Source: Kappaphycus alvarezii
Taxonomy: Eukaryota > Rhodophyta > Florideophyceae > Gigartinales > Solieriaceae
Length of the DNA: 64,000 nt
Reading direction: 5' to 3'
Assembly: GCA_002205965.3 (NCBI GenBank)
Contig: NADL03000608.1
Coordinates: forward strand, 310,001 to 374,000
Each line of letters opens with the position of its first letter. Position 1 is the first letter of the stretch. Below the pieces are notes generated by a model. It saw nothing but the letters and a program-made list of their open reading frames with translations, was not told where the DNA came from and made no database searches. This document shows, one piece after another, positions 54,153 to 64,000 of the stretch. Position numbers and translations under genes: made by a program.

Positions 54153-57100
54153 TGATGGATAGAATGAGCAACCAACGTGTTGCTAACATCGAGAATGCCG
54201 GTACTAGAGCTGCACAAGCCGACACCGATGAAACAGTACCGAACTATCACCGTCCAAGTCGTTTCTGGCGAGGCATGCAACTATCAAACGGCAGACAGAC
54301 TGGAATTCGAAACTTATTTGTTGGCTATGAGTTCGACAAAAGATTGACTGGCACTGCTCTGAAGGATATCATCGATGAAGAGTTGAATCCCACAGAACTC
54401 GTTCATGCGGATATCGTTATCAACCTTGAGATATACAAGCCCCTTCACACGTTTCTGGAGTCTAGAGATATATCTTGTTCCCCAAATGAGAAGTCTGAAA
54501 GCCTTATCCCACGCAGGGTAATATGCGCGCTTTTCTGGGAGACATATCCGCAGGATTATGGTCTGGCTTTATCAAAACATGATGCCCTCAAAAGAGTTAG
54601 GCAGATCATAACCAGTTCTTCTGCTTCTCCTATGGGAAATAATGTAGCAGATACCTCGTTTGCACAGCCATCACCTGGGCGAGGTTCACAGCCGTTAACC
54701 CTCGAAAGACAGAAACGAATTTTGTCAAAAATTTTTGCGTCCAGCTTCAAAAATTACTCAGAAAAGTTTTCCGGTGCGTTGGAGGAGAATTGGCCTCCAT
54801 TTCTCACAACATACTAACAGGTTTGCGAGGAGGCTGGCGTTGTTGCGCCAGAAAAATTACAATTCCTTCGTCATGTCCTACGTGAAGAAGCTTTGGAATT
54901 TTACTACATTCAGCTCCATGATAATGCCAAGAATTGAGGCTCAGCGGTTGCTATGGTTAATAATACTTATTCTTCGGAGTCCAGGATGGACGCCGTCACC
55001 GAACTCCTCAGTTCTTTGAAGTTGTCTGACTATGAGCAAGACGGACGTAGCGAACGAAATGCTCTAAAAGCCCTCACATCTGACATCGAGAGGCTCTGTC
55101 CCATGGCGCACATTCAGCACCGCAATGGTTTTCATAAACGGTCTTTTTTGGAGACTGCCGTGCAGGACCGTGAATGGGCCTTGATGGTCTCGGCTAATCA
55201 CGAGATATTGCAGATGAGTTACCTTCGGTACCGCACTACACTGGAAAAATTTCAAACCAAGTGTAGTCTATTCAGTAGTACTTCCAGCGGTAACAGAAAT
55301 GGTACTCAAGGCCCAGCAGCCTTCCGTCTTTCGAAATGGAAAGTGAATCATGCTGGTCCAGCAAGGTATGGCCGGAACCCGACACCCCGCAGAATACCTG
55401 GCTATCAGTCGCGCTTCAAATGTTTAACCGCGGTAAAGAGGGATGCCGTGTTAAGACCTGCCCTAACCCTATTGATCTCGAGCTGGTCGTTCAGAACATC
55501 GCTCGTTGCCGTGCTGACCGTGCGGATAAACGGTCAAGGGCTCATTTTACCGACGCATTCTATGATCTTTACCAGGTTCTTATAATCGCGGGAAAGGACG
55601 GCTCACTATCGATCGCCGAGAAGGACTCCGATTCTACATCGGACGATTCGAGGAGCAGCTTCGACTCTTCCGATGCCCCGCACGGCATTGTAAACCATGT
55701 TCGTTCTAAAGATGCCATAGCTGCAGGCAGTGGGTTTTGTCCAGACTCCTCCAATGCCCCGCACGGCAGCGTCAGCCATGTTCAATTTGAACACGCTTCA
55801 GCCACAGGCTCTGGTTTATTCGATGTTGTTTCTGCCAAAGCGGAGGATGCCGCTCTCCGGTTTTCTCCCCGAATGAGAGTTTCTAGATCGGAATCTACCT
55901 GGATGTCAGGTTCCGTTTCTAAGGCCTGCAAAGCCACTGGACAAGAATTCACATCCCGCCTCTGCCATTAAAAATGCTCGTGTACTCCGTTCTGCACATG
56001 TCGTCTCCGGTCGCCGCATCTCGGCTCGCTCCTGATACATTGCTAGCTCCCGCCGCCTGGCTTATGCTTTTACTACTCGTGCGCAGTCCCATTCTACTCG
56101 TTCCAGCAAATAGATCTTTGAAGGAGCTTGTTTAGACGGAGGGGCGTCTCGCTCAGTTATAGAATATCGTCAAGCTGTCGTTTACTGTCGCATGGTTTGT
56201 TGCTCACTCCGCCTTTCCCAATCTAATACGACATTCATTTTTGGCGACAGATGTTGCGATAGCCTTGGGCAACTTGCTTTGCGCTTGCCTCTACCGAACG
56301 GCTCTTTCCTCCCTCTCTATATAGATGTTGTCAACGCCAATATACCGCTCCTGATCGGCCTAGGCATTTTAGACAGAGAACGTGTTGTCCCTAATAATGC
56401 AGACAATATACTCTAGAGTCGACGTGAAAACTGGCGCCTTCCTATCTCGAGAAAGAACGGGCACATTTTTATCACTTGGAATGCCGCCGCAGTTCAATTC
56501 ACCAAAGCTGAGCTACAGAAATTGCATCTCCATTTTTTCCACCCCAATGTGAAGAAGTTATATAACCTTTAAAAATGAGCACGGCCGGATGAGGTTAATG
56601 GGGTTACCCTGAAAGCTCTTGAGGACAAAGCTGCCTCCTGTCGTAATTTACAGTTCCACCATTCTAAACCGTACCGTTTCAGAGTATCTATTCCGGAGGA
56701 TGACGTTAAATTTAGCCATGAGGTCGCCGTTGATCCGATGTGGCTGAAAGGGAATCCGCTCTACCATATTGTCGACACTCATACGCGTTTACAGAATGCT
56801 ATACTGCTCAAGGGTGACTCCGTACGCGATGTATGGGATTCATTAGTTGAAGCGTGGGCGTCTGTTTATACTGGTTATCCAAAGCGCATACGGTCCGACC
56901 GTGGCTCCGTGTTTACTTCAAAATACTGGAATGATGTGACATCGTTACATGGGATTGCTGTTCAACTGTCCAGAGTCGAGAGTCATGACTCCATCGGCGT
57001 CGGGGAACGCTACCACGAGCCTTTACGTCCGATTTTAGACAATTTTATCACTGAAAACCCCTCTATTGATCCAGAAATAGCCATCCGTTTATCCGTCACG

Positions 57101-59132
57101 GAGGTCAATGATACAGCGTGCCCAGGTGGTATCGTTCCGTCGTTGCTGGTTTTTGGTTCTTTACCCTCACTTCCGGCATTTGAATCGGACGCCCATGTTC
57201 AAAGGGAGCGCATTGCTGCGTTGCAGACCGCCCGTCGCTAGATGGCATCTATCTCTGCCAGATTACGTGTCCAGCAAGCCCTACGCTCCAAACTTCCCCC
57301 ATATACACACTATCTGATTTCTCCCGGTGATAATGTATATTTTTATCGTGAGGATAAATCATCCCCTCGGGTAGCCGGTTCCTGACATGGAACTTTCCCA
57401 GTCGTGAGCGTTTCTGGCAAACAAGTTGCGGTCAGCTATAATGGCACCGCCAAGCATTTCCATATTTCCCAGGTTCTCCCTCACGTGTATTTAATCGAAC
57501 AACGTGATCTAGACCGCCTTATTTAGGCCCTTGACCAATCCCGACCCCCCCCCCGCCTGGGGTTCTCTTAACGGAAATTTTATTGCCCAATGAACCTCCC
57601 GCCTTATTCCCTGAGATGAATTCAGCGAGACAAAAGGAGCTCGCCGGGCTGCTTGATCGCAACGTTTTTGAAGTGGTTTGTCGTGAGGATATTGAATCCA
57701 CCGATGATCTCCCTAACATCATGGGCTGTCGCTTTATCTTGGGCATCAAAAACGTTAACACCTCAGAGTAGTTATATAAGGCCCGTTTTGTGGTGAAGGG
57801 ACATACTGATGCGGAAAAGGATTTGCTAGTGCATAACAGAACCATGCCAGACAAGGGTTATATACGCCTCCTCATTGCGCTCGCCGCCGTCTTTGGCATG
57901 CGCTTATGGAGCTGGGACATTTAACAGGCCTATTTACAGTAAGCTCTTCCACTCGTGCGCGACATTTATGTCAAGGCTTCTAAGGAGTTTAAACTACAAT
58001 TCAATCAGCTACTTTGACTTTTAAAACCGCTTATGGCCTATCTGAGAGTGGCGACTATTGGCACGAAACAATCTTTCGCCAATTTCATCATACCGTGGGT
58101 ATGAAACTTACCGCTGGTGATCTTTCTCTTACCTTCAAATTTGTGCGAGGTAAGCTTACAGGAATGGTCGGAACGTATGTAGATGAAACTCTTTGTGCTG
58201 GAAATGGAGCTTTCGTGGAGGATTTCAAAATAACAGAAAGAACGTTTGAGACTAAACAAAGATAGTAAGATTCATTTATTTTTGCAGGCTTGCAGGTGGA
58301 GAAGACGACAAATGGTTACTTACTGCACCAGGAGCGCTACTCAAAGCGATTGCAGGAGTTGGCTGTAGACTTTACTTTAGCAGAATTTCGCTCTTGTCGT
58401 CAGGAACTCGCTTGGTTAACAAGCGCAAGGCCTGATATATGCGCTAGCGTCAACCTTGAAACTCAAGTTACGGAAAGAACTTGGAGCCGCAAAGATGTAC
58501 GTGACTTGAATAGCGCAACTAGATACGTTACGGCGTCACCGCAACGGGAATTCTTTCAACAAGGAATTGATCGGGAGTCATTGTATGTTAAGGTAGTTGC
58601 GGACAGCTCATTCTCGAACACGCTGTCCCTACACTCACAGTTGGGTTTTGTTGTACTGCTGTGTGACGATTCGGGCAAAGACAACATACTGCATTTTCGC
58701 AGTTGTAAGTCCTAACGCATAGTAATGTCTGTTTTAGGAGGTGAATGGTACGCTTTCGCAGATGGGTTCGAATGGGGATACACGATGATACATACTGCTG
58801 AATCCATGAATAGAAAGAAGGTACCCCTTCAACTGTATACAGACTTCGATAGCCTGTTCAAAGTCATTGTCAAGAACTCAACAACGACTGAACGGCGATT
58901 GATGATTGATGTTATGGCCACAAGGGAGGCCTATTGAAACGGTGAGGTTTCAGATATTGGTTGGGTTCGTAGTCATGATAAACACGCCGATTCACTTACC
59001 AAACGTGGAAAGTGCAGCGAACTGACTACTCTGATGGACACTGGTCGCCTCGAACTTGACATATTGCAGTGGGTGATCCGACCGGATGGCAAGACAATAA
59101 TTCCTCGACTATTACCCTTAAAATACCGGGAG

Positions 59133-59468
59133 TGTCGATATCTAGAATTAAATTGAATCTGGATCTATTATCACGACCAGGATCAAATGTAAAAGCCATT
59201 GATGATAATGAATTGAGCCCGTGACCATTCAATAACTGTGCAAAAGGTCGAGGTTACTATAGTAAAAACTCACTGACGGCACACGTAAATGGGCGCGAAC
59301 TAGAGAGAGATATATGCAGACAGTAGAGACTGGCTATCGAAACGAAAAAGACAGACTTGAGAATATTCTGACTACAATAAAGTTGTTAATTAACATCTAA
59401 AGCTTAAATACTGCGAGTTACCTTTGTCCGGATACAAAGGTTTAGCATCATCAGCATTTTGATCGACA
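59133..59468 (+). repeat. 3' LTR of copia-2
   Basis: 336 bp, TGTCGATATCTAG...TTTTGATCGACA, preceded by a short purine tract (CCGGGAG). Confidence 0.9.
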
Positions 59469-60600
59469 ATAGACGGTTGTATAAAAAAATAAAGATTTGT
59501 GAGCCCGTGTCTCTCTTGCACCCCGCGCGGCTGCCGGCGGGCGCTTTTTGTTGAAGCCTTCAAAAAAAGTAAGACGTCACGGTCAGCTGAGGGCGATTAA
59601 AGGTCGGTTCATACCCGCGAATATAAGAAGCGGTATATTCGGTGCTGTCAAGGGATCTTCAATGGAACACTTGCATTCAGAACCGACCATGTTTGCTGCT
59701 ATTCCGCAAAAAATTGAAATACCTATCAGGAGCTAATAAAATAAACCATTTATTAATCATACCCACCCTCATCCCCTTCAATATCCGCACATACCGATAG
59801 CTATCGCAAAGCTCATCTGTAGCTCTGATTAAGCCGTAGATTTGGAATGGATTTTATGAAAACAATGCTATTTGTTACTTTTTTGTACTTACAGAGACTT
59901 TAAATGGCGCTGGGCTGGTTAAAAAAGCATGAAGGAACATGACTGCGGACCAGCACTGTTTAAAACTTGTGCCACATTTTAATGAACAAACAATGCAAAA
60001 GTTCTTCGACGAGTAGTCAAGGCGATGAGTGCGGCATAGCATTTTATAACTTAGAATGCTTGCGGGGGCACATGAGAGGTATAATGCAATAACTAATGGG
60101 AAGAGATGATGAATAACAGCAAAGAAAGCAAAGGGAAGAGCTTCCCTTAGGATCACAAAAGTAATGGGAACCCTTTTGCATTAAAGTTGGAAATGGTAGG
60201 GGTGACTTCAGTACTGTGTAAAACTATTTATAAGTCCTTGTAGATAGGATAATACAACCGAAAACAAAGTCTTCGAAAAACTACTAATAAACTCCACTAT
60301 GTTTTGCTTTTATAGAACAGTTGCGAATAGTATACTGTATGTCATATTAAAATGGAGATGTCAATAGTAATTGATGGAGCTCAGAATATAGTATCTATTG
60401 GCGATGATTCTGCATGTGTGAGCAACAAAAAACCATGTGCAGGAGCCAGCAAGTTTGATGAACGTCGCAGCCGCCAGCATGTGTCGATAATGTGACAAAT
60501 GCCTAGATAAGCAGTATCTATTGCTGTAACTAGGTCTTTAGTGGGGAATGAGACAGATCCTCTGTCTGAAGAGCAAAGTACAAAACTGGTGTTGCTTCTA
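59469..60600. other. Stretch without a recognised gene
   Basis: Short frames only (59548-59736 +, 59875-60156 -), with no domain. A GC-rich block at about 59520-59545 is followed by a T run, which in a eukaryote need not mean a terminator. Confidence 0.3.
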
Positions 60601-60608
60601 GGACAAAA

Positions 60609-61765
60609 GTGTTGATGAGGCGACCTTTAATTACCATCTTTCGCAGTTTAGATGTTTCTAAGCCCCCCTGCGTCATCATCCGTTCCTCTCTCGTCTCCCG
60701 TCCCCCTGCGCATCAATTACAGCTATCCCGTCCCCCTACATTTTGTCTTGACAAGGAACTGCAGGATGGAGGGATATGTATCTACGCAGAAGGTCCTGGG
60801 GAACCGCGCTCTAAAATCGTGGGTAAGATACTGGAATTATTCTATTACAAGGTAGTAGAGAATGGATGCGACCCCGGTAAGATTGTAAATATAAGAACGG
60901 CACTGGCTAGTGTGTTAAGAAAAAGTTTTGGAGAGAAGGGAGGTGGCAGACGTTCTCAGGCGGGAAAAAAGAAGGGAATCATGTTGATTCGCTCGAAGTG
61001 GAAGGCCCAATGAGTCCCTATATGAGGATAAAGAAATGGGTTGGCTACAAGAGGGCGCTTCCATTCAGATACCGTTACATGGAAAAATGAGTCAATATTC
61101 AGCTCGTATTGGGGCAGAATACCTCCAGGCACGGTACGTAATGGCTGCTTCATCTGTTTGCTTCGCGTTTTCGTTGCATATCGATGAACTGGCCAATCTT
61201 TCATTGGAATACATCTGTTTGGATTCTCTGAACGATCAGACGGTCCCGTGCGGTGAGATTTGTCTGAAAGGGCACAAATATGAGCGCAACTCTGACGGCA
61301 AGCTTTATGCGATATATCAGCAACGTAGTGAACTATTTATTTGTGCATTCACTCATTTACGGGGTTTGATGGAGTTTTAAAAGTCCATTTTGTCCCGTCC
61401 AATGTAGCCTGGGGACCCGCTCTTCCCCGCGAAGACGAATTAGGCACCTAAATCAGTTACTATACGAAGATTAAACAGCAGAATATCATGAGAAATGTGA
61501 ATTATTGGCTGAAGCGTTGTAACATAATGCCCAGAAACGCTGCGGGAGAAGCACTTGGGAATTTCGCGATGCACTACTTTAGGAGGGGTGGTGCGCAACA
61601 TAGGTTCCTAACTGGAACGAAACAGTGGCCACTGCATGTTGTGAAATAGTGGGGTGGGTAGGGCAGTGGCGATGATGTGACCACCATCATCCGTTACCTT
61701 CTGGAGGAGATCTGGAATTACGGAGAAAGGTATATACACTACCTATTCAACAAGGGTAACGATCT
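60609..61765 (+). pseudogene. Tyrosine-recombinase relic, Crypton-like mobile element
   Basis: Plus-strand segments follow the order of a Crypton-type recombinase. There is an N-terminal helical part (about 60770-60960; KILELFYYKVVENGCDPGK, KIVNIRTALASVLRKSF), then a central part (61036-61380) with SVCFAFSLHIDELANLSLEY and GEICLKGHKYERNSDGK. The C-terminal block at about 61540-61660 reads FAMHYFRRGGAQHRFLTGTK then WPLHVVK. The last block matches the H-x-x-RRGG(A) box of tyrosine recombinases. The first catalytic Arg (usually RGxE) is not seen where HIDEL lies. TAG codons at 61645-61647 and 61654-61656 and frame changes show decay. No element ends were found. A DIRS/Ngaro origin is possible but no reverse transcriptase is nearby. 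Confidence 0.55.
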
Positions 61766-62530
61766 CTGATTTAAATCTAGTGTGGAGAGTGTGGAGGATC
61801 TGCAGCGTGAGCTAAGTGACTTGAAGCTCGCTGTTCATAGGGGTTTCAACGATTTGAATCAACGAATTATGGTACAAATATCGGCCCAAACAGATTACTG
61901 GTGAGAGCTTTGGAAGGAGAGATACGACAAAGCCGGGGGAACATGCAAACGTACGGTACGAAAACAGCTTGGTAGTATTGTACGCAATCCAACTCCTGAA
62001 AAATTTGGGACGGAGGATGACATCCCGTCGAGTGCACTTTTATTCCGCGGGCGACATCGAAATTTGTGTGGACGTATTGGCGACAACCTGACATGGTACT
62101 GACAGAAGCATACTGTGAAATTTGTGGGTACATGGTGAATTGCCAGGATGATTCCAGTACGGGAATGTTGACCCTTATGTCTACCGGGAAAACACAAAAG
62201 GATTGAAATCGTTAAGTATATGCGGTAACTGGGAAAGAAAAAATGCTCTGGATGTCACCATAGCAACGCAATTGTAGACAATGAGACAAGAGCTTAGTCA
62301 AATGTGCATGAGTAAATGTCGAGTTAGCGAAACAATAATAAATTTTGGTGAAGTAACACAACAGTAGATGTCGGTGTGGTAACATATGTTACAGGGTTCC
62401 AATAGTATGGCTACAGTAGTTGCAGTTGTACCAGTACCCACTTGTACTTTGATGTCGCATGTATGACACAGGAAGGTTGTGCCATACGGAAGACAGATAG
62501 CTAAGGAGCATGTGTCGCCACCATGACAAC
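61766..62530. other. Stretch without a recognised gene
   Basis: Overlapping minus-strand frames at 61867-62197 have no domain. It may be the 3' part of the recombinase element. Confidence 0.25.
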
Positions 62531-62539
62531 GAATAAGTT

Positions 62540-62586
62540 TGTCAGGTTAGCGAGAAATATACAGTATGTATGTCGCTAACCTGACA
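62540..62586. repeat. 14-bp perfect stem hairpin
   Basis: Arms TGTCAGGTTAGCGA (62540-62553) and TCGCTAACCTGACA (62573-62586), with a 19-nt loop. Confidence 0.8.
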
Positions 62587-62596
62587 CATGAACATT

Positions 62597-62634
62597 TGTC
62601 GGTATGCCGACACTGACACAGTGTTCTGTGTCAG
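62597..62634. repeat. Two adjacent palindromic hairpins
   Basis: TGTCGGTATGCCGACA (62597-62612) is immediately followed by CTGACACA-GTGTTC-TGTGTCAG (62613-62634), both perfect. Further TGTCG/CGACA words continue to about 62685. Confidence 0.8.
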
Positions 62635-63083
62635 TACAGCGACACATAACTGTTTGAGGCATGCTACCTACCCGACACACAGGCAGTGTGTTGAATCTTT
62701 GATAGATTTACGCGGCGCCTTTGTCGGAACCAAAGTTTAGACTAAGATGTGGAGGTATCCTACTACTATCTAGAGGAACCGCACATGTTATCCATGACTG
62801 TATCGCCACTATGACACACACCTATATCGACTTACCTACACAATAAAACATTGCAGAACTGGACTTTACTTCTCCAAGTCATGAGGGTACTCAAGCGAGC
62901 TCACAGTGCTCAATACCTCATCTCCCTTCCCCACTCACCTCTCCCGCACTGCTGCTGTGAACCACTGAAAAATTCACCGATCTCACGCCCAGGCTTTCGC
63001 TCTCGCCCCAAAACTGGCTGCTACATTCTCCCCTCACTTCATATCGGCGGCGCTGTACAGGCTCTGAAGGGGGGACCGCTAAG

Positions 63084-63443
63084 TCAGCTTGTTCTTGCAT
63101 GTTCATGTTCCTCCCTACCCCACCTACAGTCTCGGATTGCAACACAATACATCCTCCTCCTCGTAGTTGTCTTGGACGTCTTCCCCGTCTTCTCCCACTT
63201 GCTCTTCCTCCCTGCCGTCGCCCTTATCTTTGTCTTCGTCGACAAAACCCATGGCATCTGCTTCGCCTTCCCCACCGCCTTCACTCGCACACACAGCTGC
63301 TCCGTTACTCCCAGAAGGTGCTGAGCTCCCTCCCGCCGCCTCACTCCTACCCGGCGCCATTGATGCTGCTTTACTGCCAGAAGCGCTTGCACGACTACGA
63401 GTGAACCTTCTCGAAGGGAGTTGGGAGTTTGTGGATTAGACAC
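63084..63443 (-). CDS. Hypothetical minus-strand frame with an alternative acidic frame
   Basis: Two minus-strand frames overlap. 63443-63084 is basic (119 codons). 63360-63124 is strongly acidic, ending DEDKDKGDGREEEQVGEDGE and on to CCNPRL. The acidic frame looks like the disordered start of a nuclear or cytosolic protein, but the plus strand is C/T-rich here, so composition alone can create it. No family recognised. Confidence 0.2.
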   Translation of the reverse strand: MSNPQTPNSLREGSLVVVQALLAVKQHQWRRVGVRRREGAQHLLGVTEQLCVRVKAVGKAKQMPWVLSTKTKIRATAGRKSKWEKTGKTSKTTTRRRMYCVAIRDCRWGREEHEHARTS

Positions 63444-63519
63444 ACCGGGGTGCGCATCCGTTGCCCCAGCACTCCCTGCAGTAGGCTGTGCCTCATACCT
63501 CTTACGCCTGCGACTGTTT

Positions 63520-64000
63520 TTGGCCTAAGTATTCGAGAAAAGGAGAATGATAGATGACTTGACGCTTGGGTATTCTTTCTTCATAGTCTCCAGTTTGTCC
63601 GGATGAATATTTTCGTGCAGTGGGTTCAATGTCAAATGGGCGAACATGTCCTTCAGGACACGGTGACATAAATCGGCTATCCGTTCTAGTGCAGCACAAG
63701 TCCTTGACCTAAACTACTCATCCTTCACCCAAATGTCCTCGTCAACAGGCTTATTTTCCGTAACATGAAGCTCTGCGTCCAGAATGGGAATATTTCCATC
63801 GTATAATTCGGAAACCGTCCTGGCTAACTCCTCTACCCTGCAACAGTACTTCCTATCAAATTCAGCATGACCTTGCAACTGGCATTAAAGCTTTCCACCC
63901 TCTACGAATACAGCATAGGTGGTGTTCCAGAATGTCGTCTTACGATTCCCCTTCAACTTGTCTTGCAAAAAACCGACATGCTCAGCTTATTGCATTTGCA
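63520..64000 (-). CDS. Unrecognised minus-strand coding-like sequence at the right edge
   Basis: Several minus-strand segments have natural protein composition: near 63940 KLKGNRKTTFWNTTYAVFVE, then YCCRVEELARTVSELYDGNI and LDAELHVTENKPVDEDIWVK (63860-63730), and ALERIADLCHRVLKDMFAHL at about 63690-63630. They are split between frames by at least two interruptions (a stop after WVKDE near 63715 and another after GGKL near 63885), so this is either a spliced gene or a pseudogene whose 5' end lies outside the window. I recognise no domain. Confidence 0.3.

Larger units (their letters stand above)
53796..59468 (+). mobile_element. Ty1/copia LTR retrotransposon fossil (copia-2)
   Basis: 5,673 bp with two direct LTRs. 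Plus-strand parts are gag (about 54130-55970), aspartic protease (about 56110-56420; LDGGASRSVIEYRQA), integrase (about 56480-57500; KLHLHFFHPNVKKLY, IRSDRGSVFTS, GVGERYHEPLR), reverse transcriptase (about 57580-58700; KTAYGLSESGDYW, GTYVDETLC) and RNase H (about 58730-59110; GGEWYAFADGFE, LYTDFDSL). The order is Ty1/copia. The same LTR end (CGACA) and the same 10 bases after the LTR as copia-1 place both in one lineage. LTR identity is about 88% by eye: middle age, younger than copia-1 and older than the Ty3/gypsy element. It is broken in about ten places. The flanks (ATGGC and ATAGA) are at most a decayed duplication. Confidence 0.9.

Noticed and set aside
59515-59550. Rho-independent terminator (GC-rich block followed by T run)
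   Set aside because: The stem is imperfect, and such terminators are not expected in nuclear DNA.
1-64000. tRNA, rRNA or snRNA genes
   Set aside because: No convincing TTCGAATC-type arm with a matching cloverleaf, nor any rRNA core sequence, was found by reading both strands; a covariance-model scan could still find one.

Overview
This is eukaryotic nuclear DNA, dominated by mobile-element remains with a few host genes between them. The best-supported host genes are a TALE homeodomain transcription factor with two short spliceable introns (4805-6512), a Golgi membrane protein SYS1 with one intron (35015-35744), a probable TOC34-type plastid import GTPase (about 35912-37427, minus) and an RNase III-fold protein resembling mitoribosomal mL44 (about 51984-53377, minus). 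A plastid import GTPase together with Golgi trafficking and TALE factors points to a photosynthetic eukaryote. The short introns and the Ty1/copia, Ty3/gypsy, pogo, Tc1 and Crypton-like load would fit a multicellular red alga, but that assignment is inference.

Layout. 0.66-2.69 kb: decayed pogo/Jerky DNA transposon with inverted ends. 2.7-4.7 kb: no gene, with a cluster of GTACW pentamer palindromes. 4.8-6.5 kb: TALE homeobox gene. 6.5-13.4 kb: no recognised gene; the second half is strongly AT-rich. 13.4-16.8 kb: hairpin-bearing dispersed repeat and a decayed coding-like tract. 16.8-19.06 kb: second pogo-like transposon with 35-40 bp inverted ends. 19.09-27.35 kb: old Ty1/copia element (copia-1) with a Pro-rich/zinc-finger leader and a 1 kb nested insertion. 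27.4-29.3 kb: repeats and a G-rich minisatellite. 29.32-30.86 kb: Tc1 element with compound inverted ends. 30.9-31.0 kb: tandem perfect palindromes. 31.3-32.5 kb: C-terminal remnant of a non-LTR retrotransposon.

35.0-37.4 kb: SYS1 and the TOC34-like gene face each other tail to tail. 37.52-43.55 kb: a structurally complete but broken Ty3/gypsy element with both LTRs, primer site, polypurine tract and a perfect TACAG target duplication. Between its integrase and 3' LTR lies an antisense reading frame that begins with a near-copy of the histone H3 tail in which K9, K14 and K27 are replaced. 43.6-50.7 kb: sparse region with several unrecognised reading frames and dense GTACW palindromes. 50.8-53.4 kb: mL44-like gene and an unknown frame. 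53.80-59.47 kb: second copia element (copia-2). 60.6-61.8 kb: relic of a tyrosine recombinase element of Crypton type. 62.5-62.65 kb: palindrome cluster. 63.0-64.0 kb: unrecognised minus-strand coding-like sequence running to the edge.

The genes do not form one pathway. The most unusual item is the histone H3-tail mimic inside the Ty3/gypsy element. Second is the dispersed GTACW palindrome system, which that element's LTRs carry and into which it inserted.
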